6,159 nucleotides of DNA from Verrucomicrobiales bacterium (GTDB taxonomy: Bacteria > Verrucomicrobiota > Verrucomicrobiia > Limisphaerales > F1-80-MAGS106): positions 1 to 6,159 of the forward strand of contig CANLCA010000192.1 of NCBI GenBank assembly GCA_947487925.1, written 5' to 3'. The translations under genes were made by a program, and so were the position numbers. The notes below the pieces were generated by a model, which saw only the letters and a list, made by a program, of their open reading frames with translations, was not told the origin of the DNA and searched no databases. Positions 1 to 6,159 of the stretch are shown here, piece by piece (within the stretch, counting starts at the first letter, position 1; every line of letters begins with the position of its first letter).

Positions 1-1193
1 ATAGCGAGGTCGCTCATGGGAATACGAAAGGAAACGAAACTGTCCGCTGTGCCATCCCCACCGACATCGGTGTTACTGTTCCAGTGCGAATCGGTGTTAA
101 CGCTGACGGGGATGGCTGAATAATTGTCGGAAGTGAAGGGATAAATACCGTTGTTAGGCAACCATCCTGAGGGGATCGGAGCGGTGCTGGTCGTGCTGGG
201 AGCCGTGTTGAAGCCGGTTCCAGGGTCGTAAAACTGTACGACTTGTCCATTATTACGGCCATCAACGGTCATGAACATGTCGATACGATTGTCGCCGTTG
301 GCCTCGATCCCAACCACAGCGACACCGCTGAAAGTTGTCGGCCCCGTAGGGTTGTCAATGCGAAGCCGGAAAAGGATTGAGTCGTCGCTAGCGATTAAAG
401 CGGTGCCATTGTCGTCATAGGCTGTGTAAAAAGATCCATGAAAATTGTCGCCAACGATGTCGGTGTCAGCAGCCCCCGCCTGGCTGTCGCCTTGAGGGTC
501 CTTCGCAAGTCCGAACATGATGGCAACCCATGAGTTTTTGCCACTCAAAGGAATGGTGCTGAGGATGTGCGCGTAGGAAGTTGTCTCAGGCCTGTAGCCG
601 AAAGGTGCCAAGGGAGCAGTCTCATACTCCAGAACCCAGTCTGCGCCTGAGGACGACGGGCCCGTGAAAGTTGTTGATGCGCCGACCCTGATACCGGTTT
701 TGGAGGCCAATGCCTCTACAAATCGCGCTCCTGAGTGCCCCTGAGCGATTTGGCAGCCGTAAAGGATAAGTTGGCCGTCGGGGTGAAGCGCTCGATTGAA
801 AGCTTCAACCAGACGGTGTCGCCTGTGCAACGCATTGATGTCGAAGCTGTTTGAACCCAAGTGAACGGTTCCCGGAGAACCGTGGCTCAGCAAATGGATG
901 GTTCGAAGATCATGGAAGGAAGCCAAAACCTCCGCTAACCGCTCGATAGGTTCAAACTGAACATCCAGAGCGACTGCTCGCACCCCTGCAGGAAGGTCCC
1001 TGGTGAATTTTTCCCATTCAGGCAGGGAATTATCCACGAGAACAAGTTCAATCGTGAGCGGAACAGGTGGGCCTGCTTTTGGCCGATCACGGATCTCAGC
1101 GCGCAAGGAGCAGACAAGCACAAGGATCGAAGCGATGACCGGGAGCCATAACCTCGTAAGATGGTGTCTGGAGCGGAAACCGACTTCACGCAT
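1..1193 (-). CDS. DUF4347 domain-containing secreted protein (N-terminal part; runs off the left edge)
   Basis: One uninterrupted minus-strand frame encodes 397 residues and leaves the window without a stop. With the ATG at 1193, residues 1-15 are basic, 16-31 form a hydrophobic core (LWLPVIASILVLVC) and a Sec cleavage is likely near A32. Residues 49-192 match DUF4347: a first strand 'ELVLVDNSLPEW', 'IHLLSHGSPG' (99-108, H104-G105), 'LILYGCQIAQGHSG' (142-155, C147), then 'GADWVLEY'. From about 215 on there is a Gly/Asn/Asp-rich beta-sandwich-like part with two EF-hand-like acidic loops (E297-D305 and D376-D384). DUF4347 usually heads long, repeat-rich surface proteins, so much of the protein probably lies outside. 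The function is unknown. The start is uncertain: no good ribosome binding site precedes 1193, and the frame stays open upstream to another ATG at 1358, which would bury the signal peptide. The family call is firm; the role is not. Confidence 0.85.
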   Translation of the reverse strand, partial: MREVGFRSRHHLTRLWLPVIASILVLVCSLRAEIRDRPKAGPPVPLTIELVLVDNSLPEWEKFTRDLPAGVRAVALDVQFEPIERLAEVLASFHDLRTIHLLSHGSPGTVHLGSNSFDINALHRRHRLVEAFNRALHPDGQLILYGCQIAQGHSGARFVEALASKTGIRVGASTTFTGPSSSGADWVLEYETAPLAPFGYRPETTSYAHILSTIPLSGKNSWVAIMFGLAKDPQGDSQAGAADTDIVGDNFHGSFYTAYDDNGTALIASDDSILFRLRIDNPTGPTTFSGVAVVGIEANGDNRIDMFMTVDGRNNGQVVQFYDPGTGFNTAPSTTSTAPIPSGWLPNNGIYPFTSDNYSAIPVSVNTDSHWNSNTDVGGDGTADSFVSFRIPMSDLA

Positions 1194-1385
1194 GGGGAGC
1201 AAGAGGGATTGCCTCAAAGCTGCTTCACCTACGATATGATTGTTTTGCCAGGTCACAAAATTGAAAGAAATGGGCGCTGATCTCGACTCAACACCGGGAG
1301 TAACCAATAGAGCAGACTGTTCACGTTCTCTTTGAAACCCTTTGTTGTATTCAGCCATGTCGTTAACAAATAATGCAACTAGTTC

Positions 1386-1391
1386 ATTATA
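1386..1391 (-). promoter_or_regulatory. Candidate -10 element for the DUF4347 gene
   Basis: The minus strand reads exactly TATAAT here, in an A/T-rich patch upstream of the DUF4347 gene. No convincing -35 hexamer lies 16-18 nt upstream (GGCTTA or GCTTAA at best). Initiation would fall near 1379. That leaves a leader of about 20 nt to the ATG at 1358, or about 186 nt to the preferred ATG at 1193. Confidence 0.35.
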
Positions 1392-1932
1392 AACCGATTA
1401 CCCATGATTAAGCCTTTCTCTCAAGCAATTAAACCTTCGAACTCGACAGCCTATTTTCTGCATAAGATCCACGAATACCCCTATCCCCAAGCACGGGATG
1501 ATAATTTCACCGCAAAGAAACGTTCGGTCGACTCTATTCTGATGAAGCAACAGAAACGGACAACGCCTTCCAACTGGGGAGATGAAATGCAACGATCACG
1601 CGGCGCCATGAAACAGTTTGTTCGCCAACGGCATCCATCTACGCGCTACATACAAGCACATCCACAAGGAAAGGCAAATGACATCACTCAAGGCGTTTCC
1701 CATGAGATTGATCCAGCAAACATAGTGTCATTTTGCATCCGATAACCCTTGGGTTCGCCATCGAAACTCTTTGCACAAGTTCACCTTAGCATGGCCATGG
1801 TTCTGGAGAAATGCTGAACCTTTTTTGCGCAACAAATCCGATATCTTGCCAACGGAAGTGTTGCCTTTTCAGGAATCCTCAACCACAGTGGTGGAGATCC
1901 TTTCCAATCCCAAAGCCGGCGATTCGCTGTCC

Positions 1933-1961
1933 TTGGTTATGGGCGTGGGAAAGGATTGAAT
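1933..1961 (+). promoter_or_regulatory. Candidate promoter of the cytochrome c gene
   Basis: TTGGTT at 1933-1938 and TTGAAT at 1956-1961 (4 of 6 matches to TATAAT) are separated by exactly 17 nt. Transcription would begin about 35 nt before the cytochrome ATG at 2004. The -35 match is only three of six, so this is a sigma-70-like candidate rather than a confident call. Confidence 0.3.
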
Positions 1962-1995
1962 CCATCAACTATTCCAAATCACGACCTACGCTCAA

Positions 1996-2000
1996 AAGGA
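1996..2000 (+). promoter_or_regulatory. Ribosome binding site of the cytochrome gene
   Basis: AAGGA lies 3 nt before the ATG at 2004, within a purine run (AAAAGGA). The spacing is short, but the AIM24 gene in this window has the same arrangement. It decides for the ATG start over the in-frame TTG at 1956. Confidence 0.6.
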
Positions 2001-2003
2001 TCC

Positions 2004-2441
2004 ATGAACCGTCTTCGCATCTCAAAATTATCGACATTCATCACACTACTGGCTGTTAGCTACGCCATTTCGGCGGGGTTCGCCCAGGTGAAGCAAGGCA
2101 AGGCGCGTCCGGCCAAGACGGGTGCTCTCATGAAGGGAATCGTGAAACCCCACTTTGGCGACTTGAAGAAGGCCTTGGAGACACCGCCGGCCAACGATGA
2201 AGCCTGGGATGCGATTGCGACTCAAGCCTCGGTTCTGAACGAAATCAGTTACGCGCTCATGGAAGACGGACGTTGCCCGGACGGCATTTGGGCCGATGCA
2301 AGTACCAAACAACTACGGAGTGGAAGTGCGGACCTGCTCAAGGCTGCGGAGTCCAAAGACCATGCCGCGGCAAAGAAGGCCTTCGGCACGCTTGCTCAAT
2401 CGTGCAAAGCGTGCCATGACAAGCACAAAGAGAAACACTGA
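2004..2441 (+). CDS. Exported class II (c'-type) cytochrome c
   Basis: This 145-residue protein is probably a small periplasmic electron carrier or haem protein. Residues 1-27 are a Sec signal peptide with a basic start (MNRLRISK), a hydrophobic core and a likely cut after A27 (GFA|Q). The mature part reads as a four-helix bundle with the single haem motif C134-K-A-C137-H138 close to the C-terminus, as in the cytochrome c'/c556 class, and its length is normal for that class. Met43, in the first helix (ALMKGIVKPHFGDL), sits where class IIb cytochromes c556 carry the axial methionine; this is inference. C91, in 'DGRCPDGIW', is an additional cysteine outside the haem site. The ATG at 2004 is preferred over an in-frame TTG at 1956 because AAGGA (1996-2000) precedes it and the signal peptide then starts correctly. 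The gene looks monocistronic, with a terminator 15 nt downstream. Its redox partner is not in the window. Confidence 0.87.
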   Translation: MNRLRISKLSTFITLLAVSYAISAGFAQVKQGKARPAKTGALMKGIVKPHFGDLKKALETPPANDEAWDAIATQASVLNEISYALMEDGRCPDGIWADASTKQLRSGSADLLKAAESKDHAAAKKAFGTLAQSCKACHDKHKEKH

Positions 2442-2456
2442 CACCGCGGGGATTAC

Positions 2457-2481
2457 GGCAGCATTGCTGTCTTTTCGTTTT
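2457..2481 (+). terminator. Intrinsic terminator after the cytochrome gene
   Basis: GGCAGC (2457-2462) pairs with GCTGTC (2466-2471) across a 3-nt ATT loop: six pairs including one G-T wobble. TTTTCGTTTT (2472-2481) follows directly. Its position just past the cytochrome stop codon fits Rho-independent termination. Confidence 0.75.
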
Positions 2482-2606
2482 CAGCACTCGACTCGATGTG
2501 GGAATCGGCCAGAGATCCGAACCGTCCGCTTTGGGGAGGCTTTTGCAGCGGAGAGGGTCTCATGAATCCTTCTTAATCTGCGCGTTTGTTACCTGTCGCG
2601 CGCCGT

Positions 2607-2620
2607 GGGAGGATCCTCCC
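2607..2620. repeat. 14-bp perfect palindrome
   Basis: GGGAGGATCCTCCC is its own reverse complement. As RNA it would fold into a five-pair stem with a GAUC loop. No T-tract follows, so it is not an obvious terminator; an operator or a transcript hairpin upstream of the prepilin gene is possible. Confidence 0.5.
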
Positions 2621-2699
2621 GGCAACCGTTACGAAACAATTCGATCTTCGCATTCGGCTGGCCGAGCCGCGCGGGTAATCATTCCAGATTCAACTTCAT

Positions 2700-2735
2700 G
2701 GTCCCAGAATTGTCCCAGGTCCCAGATTTGTCGTT
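2700..2735. repeat. 18-bp tandem duplication, two copies
   Basis: GGTCCCAGAATTGTC (2700-2714) recurs as GGTCCCAGATTTGTC (2718-2732) with an 18-bp period and a single mismatch over 15 bases. It lies in the non-coding region about 80-115 nt before the prepilin start. It may be slippage or a pair of binding sites; the sequence cannot tell which. Confidence 0.6.
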
Positions 2736-2813
2736 GACCCGAACGATCGCAGGGGTGAATGTCGACGATCAGACCCTTTCACTTTCACGAAACTCTCAAC
2801 CCCCACAAACACC

Positions 2814-3581
2814 GTGATCGCCGCACAAACAACCTCTGCCCGACGACGCAAGCCCGCATCGCGTGTGTCCCTTGCATTCACCTTGATTGAACTCCTAGTC
2901 GTCATTGCCATCATTGCGATCCTTGCTGGCATGCTCCTGCCGGCCCTCTCCAAGGCCAAAGCCAAGGCGCAGACGATTAAGTGCCTGAACAACCAAAAAC
3001 AACAAGGGATCGCCTACCACCTGTACGTGGATGACAACAATGATTTCTATCCTGTCCAACCTACCTGGTCCACGGTGGGAGGAAAACGGGGTTTGACGTC
3101 TTTTTACGATAGCGACAAATATGGGTGGAGCAACCGGGTGCTCAATGTCTACGTTTCCGCCGAGGAAAGTTTTCGTTGCCCATCCGACAAAGGAGATTCC
3201 CTCGTGTTCAAGAGCGGGACGAAGGTTGGGACGAACATTATCCGCACATGCTTTGAAGCCTATGGAACCAGTTATCTCGTGCAGTGGGCGGGGGATAATT
3301 TCCGCGTCAAGAAAGTCATGGGAGACTCGCTCAGCAAGGAGAACAGACCCATCAAGGGGAGTGAAGTGGGTCTCAAGCCAACGACAAAACTAATCCAGTC
3401 CGATTGGCCGTGGCACGGCAACCGGGACCAGAGAGACAAGCAAACCCAATGGCACAGGGGAGCGAGGAGGAGCTTCAATGTCCTTTTTGGTGATGCCCAC
3501 GCTGAGCTCTACACTTTCCCGGAACAGGTGAAAGATTGGGTCGGCAGCCCAGCCCCGGACATCAATTATCTTTGGTGGTGA
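2814..3581 (+). CDS. Prepilin-like protein with type IV pilin N-terminal methylation motif
   Basis: This 255-residue protein is a pseudopilin-like secreted or envelope protein processed by a prepilin peptidase. Residues 1-21 are a basic leader (RRRKPASR). The cleavage site is A21|F22-T-L-I-E26, with the conserved Glu at +5. Residues 22-45 form the hydrophobic pilin helix. The usual -1 residue is Gly; here it is Ala, which is tolerated in other prepilins. The continuation '[10 protein letters not shown]' and '[16 protein letters not shown]', the pair C57 and C122 ('FRCPSD') and the C-terminal '[13 protein letters not shown]' preceded by H214 are the pattern of the abundant Verrucomicrobia/Planctomycetes/Lentisphaerae family with an H-X-DG-type C-terminus. 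Here the DG is replaced by D227-A228. The start is GTG at 2814: no in-frame ATG lies between the upstream stop and the helix, and no Shine-Dalgarno is visible. Cargo and partners are unknown; no secretion ATPase or other pilin gene is adjacent. Confidence 0.92.
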   Translation: MIAAQTTSARRRKPASRVSLAFTLIELLVVIAIIAILAGMLLPALSKAKAKAQTIKCLNNQKQQGIAYHLYVDDNNDFYPVQPTWSTVGGKRGLTSFYDSDKYGWSNRVLNVYVSAEESFRCPSDKGDSLVFKSGTKVGTNIIRTCFEAYGTSYLVQWAGDNFRVKKVMGDSLSKENRPIKGSEVGLKPTTKLIQSDWPWHGNRDQRDKQTQWHRGARRSFNVLFGDAHAELYTFPEQVKDWVGSPAPDINYLWW

Positions 3582-3742
3582 GTTCGAGTTGCGGACGAAG
3601 GGGTTGCGAAGCAGAAGATCCGCGCGCCACGCGAAGCCGCGTGACGCGCTGACATCGAAACACTTCAGGAGTTCTTCCCAAGCCAGCTAGCTCCGTCTCA
3701 ACAGCCAGAGGGTGCGAGGGTTTGTTTAAACGGCTGCATCAC
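3582..3742. other. Convergent intergenic spacer
   Basis: This spacer lies between the 3' end of the plus-strand prepilin gene and the 3' end of the minus-strand AIM24 gene. Its only clear structure is the GC-rich hairpin at 3622-3649. No coding frame in it can be supported. Confidence 0.6.
3622..3649. terminator. Strong GC-rich hairpin between convergent genes, possible bidirectional terminator
   Basis: GCGCGCCACGCG (3622-3633) pairs with CGCGTGACGCGC (3638-3649) across the loop AAGC, with a single C-A mismatch at 3628/3644. It sits 40 nt after the prepilin stop and 93 nt past the AIM24 stop on the other strand. Neither strand has a T-tract after it, so it is not a canonical intrinsic terminator. 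It could stabilise 3' ends or be a dispersed palindromic repeat. Confidence 0.5.
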
Positions 3743-4543
3743 TTATTGATTATCGCCGTCCAGCAAACCGCCCAACCCTCCGAGCACCGAGCCTTCTCCC
3801 CGAGCCCGTCCACCAGCCTTGGGCGAGGCCATGATAATTCGATCGGCAAGCCGGCTCAATGGCAGGGACTGCAGCCAGATACGTCCAGGACCGCGCAATG
3901 TCGCAAAAAATAATCCTTCACCGCCAAAGAGAGCCGATTTAATTTTCCCCACGTATTGGATATCAAAATCGACGCTGGGTGTGAACGCCACAACGCACCC
4001 GGTATCCACTCGCAGCACTTCACCCGCCGAGAGTTCCTTTTCGTAGATCGTGCCACCCGCATGGCAGAACGCCCAGCCGTCGCCTTGGAGTCGTTCCATG
4101 ATGAACCCTTCGCCACCGAACAACCCGGCGCCCAAGCGCTTCTGAAATGCGATACCCACGCTCACTCCCTTCGCGGCACACAGAAACGCGTCCTTCTGGC
4201 AGATCAGTTCCCCGCCCACATCCGTCAAATGAACGGGTATTATTTTCCCAGGATACGGCGCACCGAAAGCCACTTTTTTCTTTCCGGCTCCCTGATTCTG
4301 AAAGACGGTCATGAACAATGACTCACCGATCAACAGCCGTTTCCCAGCACCGACGAGCGCACTGAGAAAGCCCCCTGATTTTTGCGATCCGTCTCCAAAG
4401 ATGGTCTCCATCTCAATCCCATCCTCCATAAACATCATCCCACCAGCTTCCGCCACGACCGCCTCCAAGGGATCGAGTTCAATTTCCACGAACTGCATGT
4501 CGTCGCCATAAATCTTGTAGTCTACTTCGTGCATCGTTGCCAT
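3743..4543 (-). CDS. AIM24 / TIGR00266 family protein
   Basis: This 266-residue protein belongs to the AIM24 (formerly DUF124) family. Bacterial members are cytosolic proteins of unclear biochemical function; yeast Aim24 is a mitochondrial inner-membrane protein linked to cristae organisation. The family signature '[24 protein letters not shown]'-like block is at 205-228. Two related blocks occur at 70-99 and 141-164 ([16 protein letters not shown]), giving three repeats about 65 residues apart, which fits the pseudo-threefold beta fold of the family. Residues 242-266 are a Gly/Arg-rich, probably disordered tail. There is no signal peptide and no membrane helix. The start is the ATG at 4543, preceded by AAAGGA; a second ATG three codons later is less well spaced. 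It lies 92 nt downstream of the beta-propeller gene on the same strand with no visible terminator between, so co-transcription is possible. No catalytic residues can be named. Confidence 0.95.
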   Translation of the reverse strand: MATMHEVDYKIYGDDMQFVEIELDPLEAVVAEAGGMMFMEDGIEMETIFGDGSQKSGGFLSALVGAGKRLLIGESLFMTVFQNQGAGKKKVAFGAPYPGKIIPVHLTDVGGELICQKDAFLCAAKGVSVGIAFQKRLGAGLFGGEGFIMERLQGDGWAFCHAGGTIYEKELSAGEVLRVDTGCVVAFTPSVDFDIQYVGKIKSALFGGEGLFFATLRGPGRIWLQSLPLSRLADRIIMASPKAGGRARGEGSVLGGLGGLLDGDNQ

Positions 4544-4546
4544 ATG

Positions 4547-4552
4547 TCCTTT
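4547..4552 (-). promoter_or_regulatory. Ribosome binding site of the AIM24 gene
   Basis: The minus strand reads AAAGGA, 3 nt before the ATG at 4543. The short spacing matches that of the cytochrome gene. It supports the first of the two closely spaced ATG codons. Confidence 0.65.
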
Positions 4553-4635
4553 GATTACAAACGGTTGGATTTCTTGATTTGTGTCTTTAGGGAGAACCGC
4601 GCCCGCGTCAGTGAGAAAGTGAAAGGCAGAAAAGT

Positions 4636-5937
4636 TTAACGGGCTGTCGCTTCAATGCGGTATAAAGCAGATTTGCTGCGCAAGATCAATGCCTTTCCGG
4701 TCACGGCTGGCGACGCCATGAACCCGTCCGAAAGCTCGTTGGTAGCCAGCACGCGGAAGGTTCTCGAGGCGTCAATCACGGTCGTCTTGCCTTCCTCGCT
4801 GAATAGATAAAGCCTGTCCTCCGCGAACAGCGGAGAGGCCGAATAGTTTCCGCCCACCCTTTCCCTCCAAATTTCGTCACCTGTCCTGGGATCAATGCAC
4901 CCGGCGACGCCGCCGTCATCAATCATGAACAAGAGTTCCTTCGCCAGCACCAGCGAAGGTTTTTTTGGTGTATTGCGTTTCGACCGCCAAACCACGTGTG
5001 ATTCAGTCACGTCCCCTGAACCACCCGGTCTGACGGCAAGAACCTGTCCTTGCGACCAGCCGCTCGGGAAGAAAATCAGATCATCGCTGACCACAGGGCG
5101 GGTGCCGCCCGAGTGGCTGCTGCGCTCCTCCACACGCCACAATTCCCGGCCTGTCCCCGGTTCGTAACCATAAGCCGCCTTCGCACCCTGGCTGATGAGA
5201 ATAGGATTGCCGCCAAACCTAGCCACATGGGGCGTGGCAAATGCTTTCCGCCAATCGCCCTCGGCCTCGGGTTTGCCATCCGGTCCAAGATCCTTGTAAT
5301 CGATCGAACGTTCAACCCTCCAAACGGTTTTGCCGGTCTTTTTGTCCAGTGCGACCACGAACTGAAAATCGCTCCCGTCGAAGTTCATGATCAACAAATC
5401 CCCGTGCAGGATCGGCGAGGAACCCGCTCCTCGAAAGTGGTTGCAAACGAAATCACGGCGTTCCCAGAGAATTTGCCCTGTTTTGGAATCCAAACAAGCG
5501 GTCAAAGGAGATCCAAAAGTGACGTAAATCCGACCTGGTTCAGTGGTGGGTGTGGGGGATGCGTAGGTGTTGAATTTGTGTGCGAACTGCGGTCGTTCGA
5601 CCTCCGACAAGAGTTTGTCTAAAATGACCTTGCCGGAATCGTTTTCCACGCTGATCACGGAGAGGACCCGTCCGTCCTCCGAGGCTGTGGTCAACCAGAC
5701 CGTGCCATCTTGCACCACGGGAGAAGACCATGCTCGACCATGGATCGGCGTCTTCCAGACAACATTCTGGGTCTCACTCCACGTGATCGGCAAGCCTCTT
5801 GCATCGGTCAATCCCAACCCGGAAGGACCCCGGAATTGAGGCCAGTTCTGCTCGGCAGCGAGGCTGGAAAAGGCGAATCCAATACTCAGCGCGAGCGTGG
5901 TGATTCGGCCCTGATGCAGTGATGTCGAACGTCTCAT
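4636..5937 (-). CDS. Exported PQQ-like beta-propeller repeat protein
   Basis: This 433-residue protein is predicted to be a periplasmic beta-propeller of the PQQ-like (PQQ_2/BamB-like) superfamily. Residues 1-28 are a Sec signal peptide: basic start, core '[14 protein letters not shown]', cut near A27/A28. The mature protein opens with '[12 protein letters not shown]', the usual start of the large Planctomycetes/Verrucomicrobia family. Blade motifs with the conserved Gly-Trp pattern are seen at 58-82 ([15 protein letters not shown]), 150-160 ([11 protein letters not shown]), 198-208 ([11 protein letters not shown]), 259-269 ([11 protein letters not shown]), 349-359 ([11 protein letters not shown]) and 364-389 (NYSASPLF..). 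That is about six to eight blades, a complete propeller. It lacks an attached dehydrogenase region or haem domain, so PQQ-dependent catalysis is not supported; a binding or scaffold role is more likely, and BamB itself is usually a lipoprotein, which this is not. The start is ATG at 5937; the sequence just upstream is pyrimidine-rich with no Shine-Dalgarno. The AIM24 gene follows 92 nt downstream. Confidence 0.93.
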   Translation of the reverse strand: MRRSTSLHQGRITTLALSIGFAFSSLAAEQNWPQFRGPSGLGLTDARGLPITWSETQNVVWKTPIHGRAWSSPVVQDGTVWLTTASEDGRVLSVISVENDSGKVILDKLLSEVERPQFAHKFNTYASPTPTTEPGRIYVTFGSPLTACLDSKTGQILWERRDFVCNHFRGAGSSPILHGDLLIMNFDGSDFQFVVALDKKTGKTVWRVERSIDYKDLGPDGKPEAEGDWRKAFATPHVARFGGNPILISQGAKAAYGYEPGTGRELWRVEERSSHSGGTRPVVSDDLIFFPSGWSQGQVLAVRPGGSGDVTESHVVWRSKRNTPKKPSLVLAKELLFMIDDGGVAGCIDPRTGDEIWRERVGGNYSASPLFAEDRLYLFSEEGKTTVIDASRTFRVLATNELSDGFMASPAVTGKALILRSKSALYRIEATAR

Positions 5938-6159
5938 GGGAAGAAGGATACCAAAGCCAATTTAAATGTTGCACCAAAATCCAGCCGGTAGGAAACGATG
6001 GATCTCTAAGATCAGACCTCAGAATATGGGGGGTAAAACGAGAAAAACAATGGCGAGTTGGATTCCCTTGATTTGGAACGAGAACAGAGCTCTGACTCCT
6101 TCGTAGGAGAGGGCGTCCAGGGCCCGGTTTGGAGGTCCAGGAAGGGTGGTCAGGGATCG
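5938..6159. other. Upstream region of the beta-propeller gene with clustered small palindromes
   Basis: No gene is supported. On the minus strand a frame is open from the right edge to a TGA at 6019-6021 (46 residues). It could be the tail of a gene outside the window, but nothing in it is recognisable. Small symmetric elements cluster at 6085-6125: CAGAGCTCTG (6085-6094), a five-pair hairpin CTCCT/AGGAG (6096-6109) and GGGCCC (6120-6125). GTCCAGG occurs twice, at 6115-6121 and 6135-6141. The promoter of the beta-propeller gene should lie here, but I could not identify a convincing pair of hexamers. Confidence 0.45.

Larger units (their letters stand above)
1194..2003. other. Long divergent intergenic region
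   Basis: About 800 nt separate the DUF4347 start from the cytochrome start on the opposite strand. It is more A/T-rich than its neighbours around 1310-1420. It holds a perfect minus-strand TATAAT, an imperfect dyad (1871-1901) and a candidate plus-strand promoter (1933-1961). A plus-strand frame of 113 codons (1404-1745) is open, but it has no ribosome binding site, no recognisable domain and no strong third-position bias, so I do not call it a gene. Part of the left side (1194-1358) would become coding if the DUF4347 protein started at the upstream ATG. Confidence 0.6.
2482..2813. other. Intergenic region upstream of the prepilin gene
   Basis: No supported gene is present. It contains a 14-bp perfect palindrome (2607-2620), an 18-bp tandem duplication (2700-2735) and a TTGACC hexamer (2734-2739) that could serve as a -35 but has no good -10 at 16-18 nt. 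A four-codon frame (2562-2576, Met-Asn-Pro-Ser-stop) is preceded by GGAG at 2550-2553 with ideal spacing. This could be a leader peptide or chance. Confidence 0.5.

Noticed and set aside
1398..1592. Minus-strand open frame of 64 codons overlapping the previous one
   Set aside because: It is the antisense of another unsupported frame, has no ribosome binding site and resembles no known protein.
1404..1745. Plus-strand open frame of 113 codons in the intergenic region
   Set aside because: No ribosome binding site, no recognisable domain, no clear codon-position bias and no hydrophobic or repeat pattern. It lies on top of the candidate -35 region of the divergent gene. A lineage-specific gene cannot be fully excluded.
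1771..1959. Plus-strand frame of 62 codons just before the cytochrome gene
   Set aside because: It begins with TTG, has no ribosome binding site, overlaps another open frame and ends inside the candidate cytochrome promoter.
1956..2003. N-terminal extension of the cytochrome from a TTG start
   Set aside because: It would add 16 polar residues in front of a normal signal peptide and ignores the AAGGA placed before the ATG at 2004.
3956..4321. Plus-strand open frame of 121 codons
   Set aside because: It is antisense to the well-conserved AIM24 gene and shows no protein family features.
5050..5622. Plus-strand open frame of 190 codons
   Set aside because: It is antisense to the beta-propeller gene, which has a complete signal peptide and repeat motifs; the frame shows no motif of its own.
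6019..6159. Possible 3' end of a minus-strand gene entering from the right edge
   Set aside because: Only 46 residues are visible, none recognisable, and the stretch is rich in palindromes; not enough to call a partial gene.

Overview
The window looks like a chromosomal segment from a Verrucomicrobiota bacterium, most likely of the Pedosphaera/Limisphaerales type. The main grounds are the prepilin-like protein, whose N-terminus and '[10 protein letters not shown]...KCLNNQKQ' continuation are typical of the large pseudopilin families of that phylum, and a PQQ-type beta-propeller protein opening with 'NWPQFRGP', a style common in the Planctomycetes-Verrucomicrobia group. The assignment rests on recalled family features; no search was run.

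Layout from left to right. (1) Positions 1-1193, minus strand: the N-terminal part of a secreted protein with a DUF4347 domain, running off the left edge. (2) 1194-2003: a long divergent intergenic region with a perfect TATAAT on the minus strand, an imperfect dyad and a candidate plus-strand promoter. (3) 2004-2441, plus: an exported class II (c'-type) cytochrome c with a C-terminal CKACH haem site, followed by a clear intrinsic terminator. (4) 2442-2813: intergenic DNA with a 14-bp palindrome and an 18-bp tandem duplication. (5) 2814-3581, plus: a type II-secretion/type IV-pilin-like prepilin with a GTG start. (6) 3582-3742: convergent intergenic spacer with a 12-bp-arm GC-rich hairpin. (7) 3743-4543, minus: an AIM24/TIGR00266 family protein. 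(8) 4636-5937, minus: an exported PQQ-like beta-propeller protein, 92 nt upstream of the AIM24 gene and possibly co-transcribed with it. (9) 5938-6159: upstream DNA with clustered small palindromes.

Four of the five proteins carry export signals (Sec signal peptides or a prepilin leader), so the window is mostly cell-envelope and periplasmic functions. Nothing ties them into a single pathway, and the two halves are separated by terminators. No tRNA, rRNA, CRISPR array, transposase or phage gene was found. The least characterised item is the DUF4347 protein: its conserved His-Gly and Tyr-Gly-Cys motifs resemble the His/Cys arrangement of caspase-clan folds, and it continues outside the window.
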